Positions 23,386 to 25,181 of a stretch of 25,181 nt of DNA are shown piece by piece. The stretch is from JBOHTO01 sp050733695 (lineage in GTDB: Bacteria; Gemmatimonadota; Gemmatimonadetes; Gemmatimonadales; Gemmatimonadaceae), in contig JBOHTO010000157.1 of the NCBI GenBank assembly GCA_050733695.1, positions 1 through 25,181 on the forward strand, given 5' to 3'. The notes under the pieces were generated by a model. It saw nothing but the letters and a program-made list of their open reading frames with translations, was not told where the DNA came from and ran no database searches. Positions within the stretch are counted from its first letter, which is position 1. Every line of letters begins with the position of its first letter. The position numbers and the translations under genes were made by a program.

Positions 23386-25181
23386 ATGGGCCATCCCTGG
23401 GTCAGGTACCGCCGGGTTGCCACGGCGCGTTACGGCCAGCGCCGCCGCGGGCCGAGGTCGCACCGCGCTCTCTTTCTGGCAGCCCTCTTCACATTCCTTC
23501 CAGCTCTGGGCGGTGCGCAGACAGGGATCGTCGCCGGCATCGTGGTCACTGAGGGTTCCGGCAGCCCCGTCGCCGGCGCTCAGGTTCAGGTCGAAGGCAC
23601 GACGCTGGGTGCTCTGAGCGACGTTGCTGGTCGCTTCAGGATCGCCGGCCTGACGGGATCCCAAGTGACGCTCGATGTGCGACGGATCGGCTTCCGGCCG
23701 ACGCGTCAGACGGCCAGCGTTGGTGATTTGGGTGTCCGGATCGAGATAACCGAGCGCGCAATCGAACTGGACCAGGTTGTCGTGACCGGAACTCCTGGAG
23801 CAACCGAAAAGCGCGCGATCGGGAATTCGATAGCAACGATCGACGCGAGCGAGATCACCGAGAAGACGCAGGTGAACAGCCTCCAGGAGCTGCTCAACGG
23901 TCGCGCGGCGGGTGTTGTCATCATGCCGGCCACGGGTGCCGTCGGATCCGGTTCGCGCATACGGATACGTGGCAGCGGCAGCTTTTCGCTCAGCAATCAG
24001 CCGCTCATATACGTCGACGGTATCCGCATCAACAGCGACCCTACTACCGGTCCCGTGAATCAGGGGTTCGGATCGCAATCGATATCGCGCATCAACGACA
24101 TCAACCCCGAGGAAATCGAAAGCATCGAGATTCTCAAGGGGCCTGCCGCCGCGACTCTCTACGGCACCGAGGCCTCCAACGGGGTGATTCAGATCATCAC
24201 GAAACGCGGTTCCAGCAGCCAGCCACGCTGGAATCTGACGGTCAAGCAGGGCGGCAACTACCTGCGTGATCCGGAGGGCCGCTTCGAAACCAACTACCAG
24301 GTGGACGCCGACGACAACGTCCTGTCGATCGACATAGTGGAGCGTGAGAACGACCGCGGCACTCCGATCTTCACGACGGGGCACTTGCAGGAGGTGGACC
24401 TCAGCGTCGCCGGCGGCACCGCACTAGCCACATACTATCTGGCGGGAGGCTATGAGGACTCCGAAGGAGTGGAGCCCAGCAATGGACTGAGGCGCTACAG
24501 CACCAGGGTGAATCTGGGTCTCAACCCGTCCGAGCAGATCGGCGTGAACGCGAACCTCGGCTACGTGAGCGGCAAGACGGATCTCGGCTGTGAAGCAGGT
24601 TGTGGCGGGCGCGTCTGGGGAACCGTGCTCGCAAATCCGAACAACCTCACGGGCGTCAACGCATCGCGGCGCGGTTTCCACAGTGGTACGCCCGAGGAGT
24701 ACGATCTGCTCCAGAATTTCTCGCAGGACATTGATCGTTTCACCGGCAGCGTACAGCTCTCCCACAACCCCTTCTTGTGGCTGCGCCATCAGGTGACCGT
24801 CGGCTCCGATCGCACCCGCGAAACCAACGTGGCGTTCACGCCGCGCGTGGACTCACTCATTGGAAGCCCGGTGTGGGGAAACGGGCCGCTCGGCGGGATC
24901 TCGCAGACGGAGCGTCAGATCAACCTGAGCACGCTGGATTATTCCGCGACGGCGACGGCCGACCTTACGGGCGACATTCAGTCGGCCACGTCGGCGGGCG
25001 GACAGTACTATCGAACGTCCACGGAATTTGTCTTCGCCGAGGGCGATGTGTTCCCCGCACCAGGCCTGACCTCGGTGGATGCCACGACCCAGGACAAGGA
25101 TACGGGTCACGATTTCTTCGAGGAGAAATCGCTCGGCTTCTTCGTGCAGGAGCAACTGTCGTGGCGCAACCGCTTCTTTCT
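23386..25181 (+). CDS. SusC/RagA-family TonB-dependent receptor, 3' end beyond window
   Basis: The frame stays open to the end of the window (about 598 codons seen of roughly 1000 expected). The start at 23386 has AGGAGA at 23375-23380. In order: a long basic leader then a hydrophobic signal ending GGAQ near residue 45; a carboxypeptidase-regulatory-like domain (VAGIVVTEGSG to EITERAIEL); the linker LDQVVVTGTPGATEKRAIGNS; and a plug with IRIRGSGSFS, PLIYVDGIRI, IEILKGPAAATLYG and NGVIQIITKRG, then the barrel. It is a paralogue of the receptor at 2343 (GTPIGTEKRALGNS there). No SusD partner is visible before the window ends; it would be expected downstream. Confidence 0.92.
   Translation, partial: MGHPWVRYRRVATARYGQRRRGPRSHRALFLAALFTFLPALGGAQTGIVAGIVVTEGSGSPVAGAQVQVEGTTLGALSDVAGRFRIAGLTGSQVTLDVRRIGFRPTRQTASVGDLGVRIEITERAIELDQVVVTGTPGATEKRAIGNSIATIDASEITEKTQVNSLQELLNGRAAGVVIMPATGAVGSGSRIRIRGSGSFSLSNQPLIYVDGIRINSDPTTGPVNQGFGSQSISRINDINPEEIESIEILKGPAAATLYGTEASNGVIQIITKRGSSSQPRWNLTVKQGGNYLRDPEGRFETNYQVDADDNVLSIDIVERENDRGTPIFTTGHLQEVDLSVAGGTALATYYLAGGYEDSEGVEPSNGLRRYSTRVNLGLNPSEQIGVNANLGYVSGKTDLGCEAGCGGRVWGTVLANPNNLTGVNASRRGFHSGTPEEYDLLQNFSQDIDRFTGSVQLSHNPFLWLRHQVTVGSDRTRETNVAFTPRVDSLIGSPVWGNGPLGGISQTERQINLSTLDYSATATADLTGDIQSATSAGGQYYRTSTEFVFAEGDVFPAPGLTSVDATTQDKDTGHDFFEEKSLGFFVQEQLSWRNRFF

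Overview
The window is high-GC bacterial chromosome. SusC/RagA-type TonB-dependent receptors, a SusD-like lipoprotein, a peptidoglycan/polysaccharide-type GHL10 hydrolase and several lipoproteins, together with a GC content far above most Bacteroidota, suggest Gemmatimonadota or a close relative. That assignment is inferred from gene content and style only; there is no rRNA in the window.

Layout. 61-519 (-): a small secreted Ala/Pro/His/Cys-containing protein with a perfect 17-bp palindrome just upstream of its start. 616-1410 (-): seven tRNA genes, read in the order His(GTG), Trp(CCA), Glu(CTC), Glu(TTC), Asp(GTC), Leu(GAG), Thr(CGT), behind a good promoter. 1516-2079 (-): elongation factor P with Asn at the tip of the loop that is normally Lys or Arg. 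2343-6729 (+): a susC-susD pair ended by a clear terminator. 6873-9130 (-): a GHL10-type glycosidase translationally coupled to a TesA-like esterase. 9123-12385 (+): a YbbA/YbbP-like ABC ATPase and FtsX-type permease. The divergent tesA / ybbA-ybbP arrangement is the same as in E. coli, here with no intergenic DNA.

12448-18279 (-): a tightly overlapping four-gene operon for exported proteins: amidohydrolase A, a degenerate amidohydrolase B that lacks several metal ligands, a YncE-like beta-propeller lipoprotein with a His-rich insert, and an M30-like metallopeptidase lipoprotein. Arrays of a 39-bp (13-codon) palindromic repeat sit at the 5' ends of two of these genes and stay in frame. 18532-18894 (+): a small lipoprotein. 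18956-19101 (+): a promoter, a repeat-containing transcript region and a strong terminator, which together look like an unannotated small RNA. 19217-19429 (+): a cold-shock protein with its own terminator.

19675-23216 (-): a three-gene operon of a GMC oxidoreductase with a four-Cys cluster, a Gfo/Idh/MocA dehydrogenase and an unrecognised membrane protein built from two related halves. 23386 to the window end (+): a second SusC-like receptor, truncated by the window edge, with a 10-bp inverted repeat in the divergent region.

The most interesting unexplained items are the candidate small RNA upstream of the cold-shock gene, the in-frame 39-bp repeats, the catalytic/degenerate amidohydrolase pair, and the GMC-Gfo/Idh-duplicated membrane protein operon.
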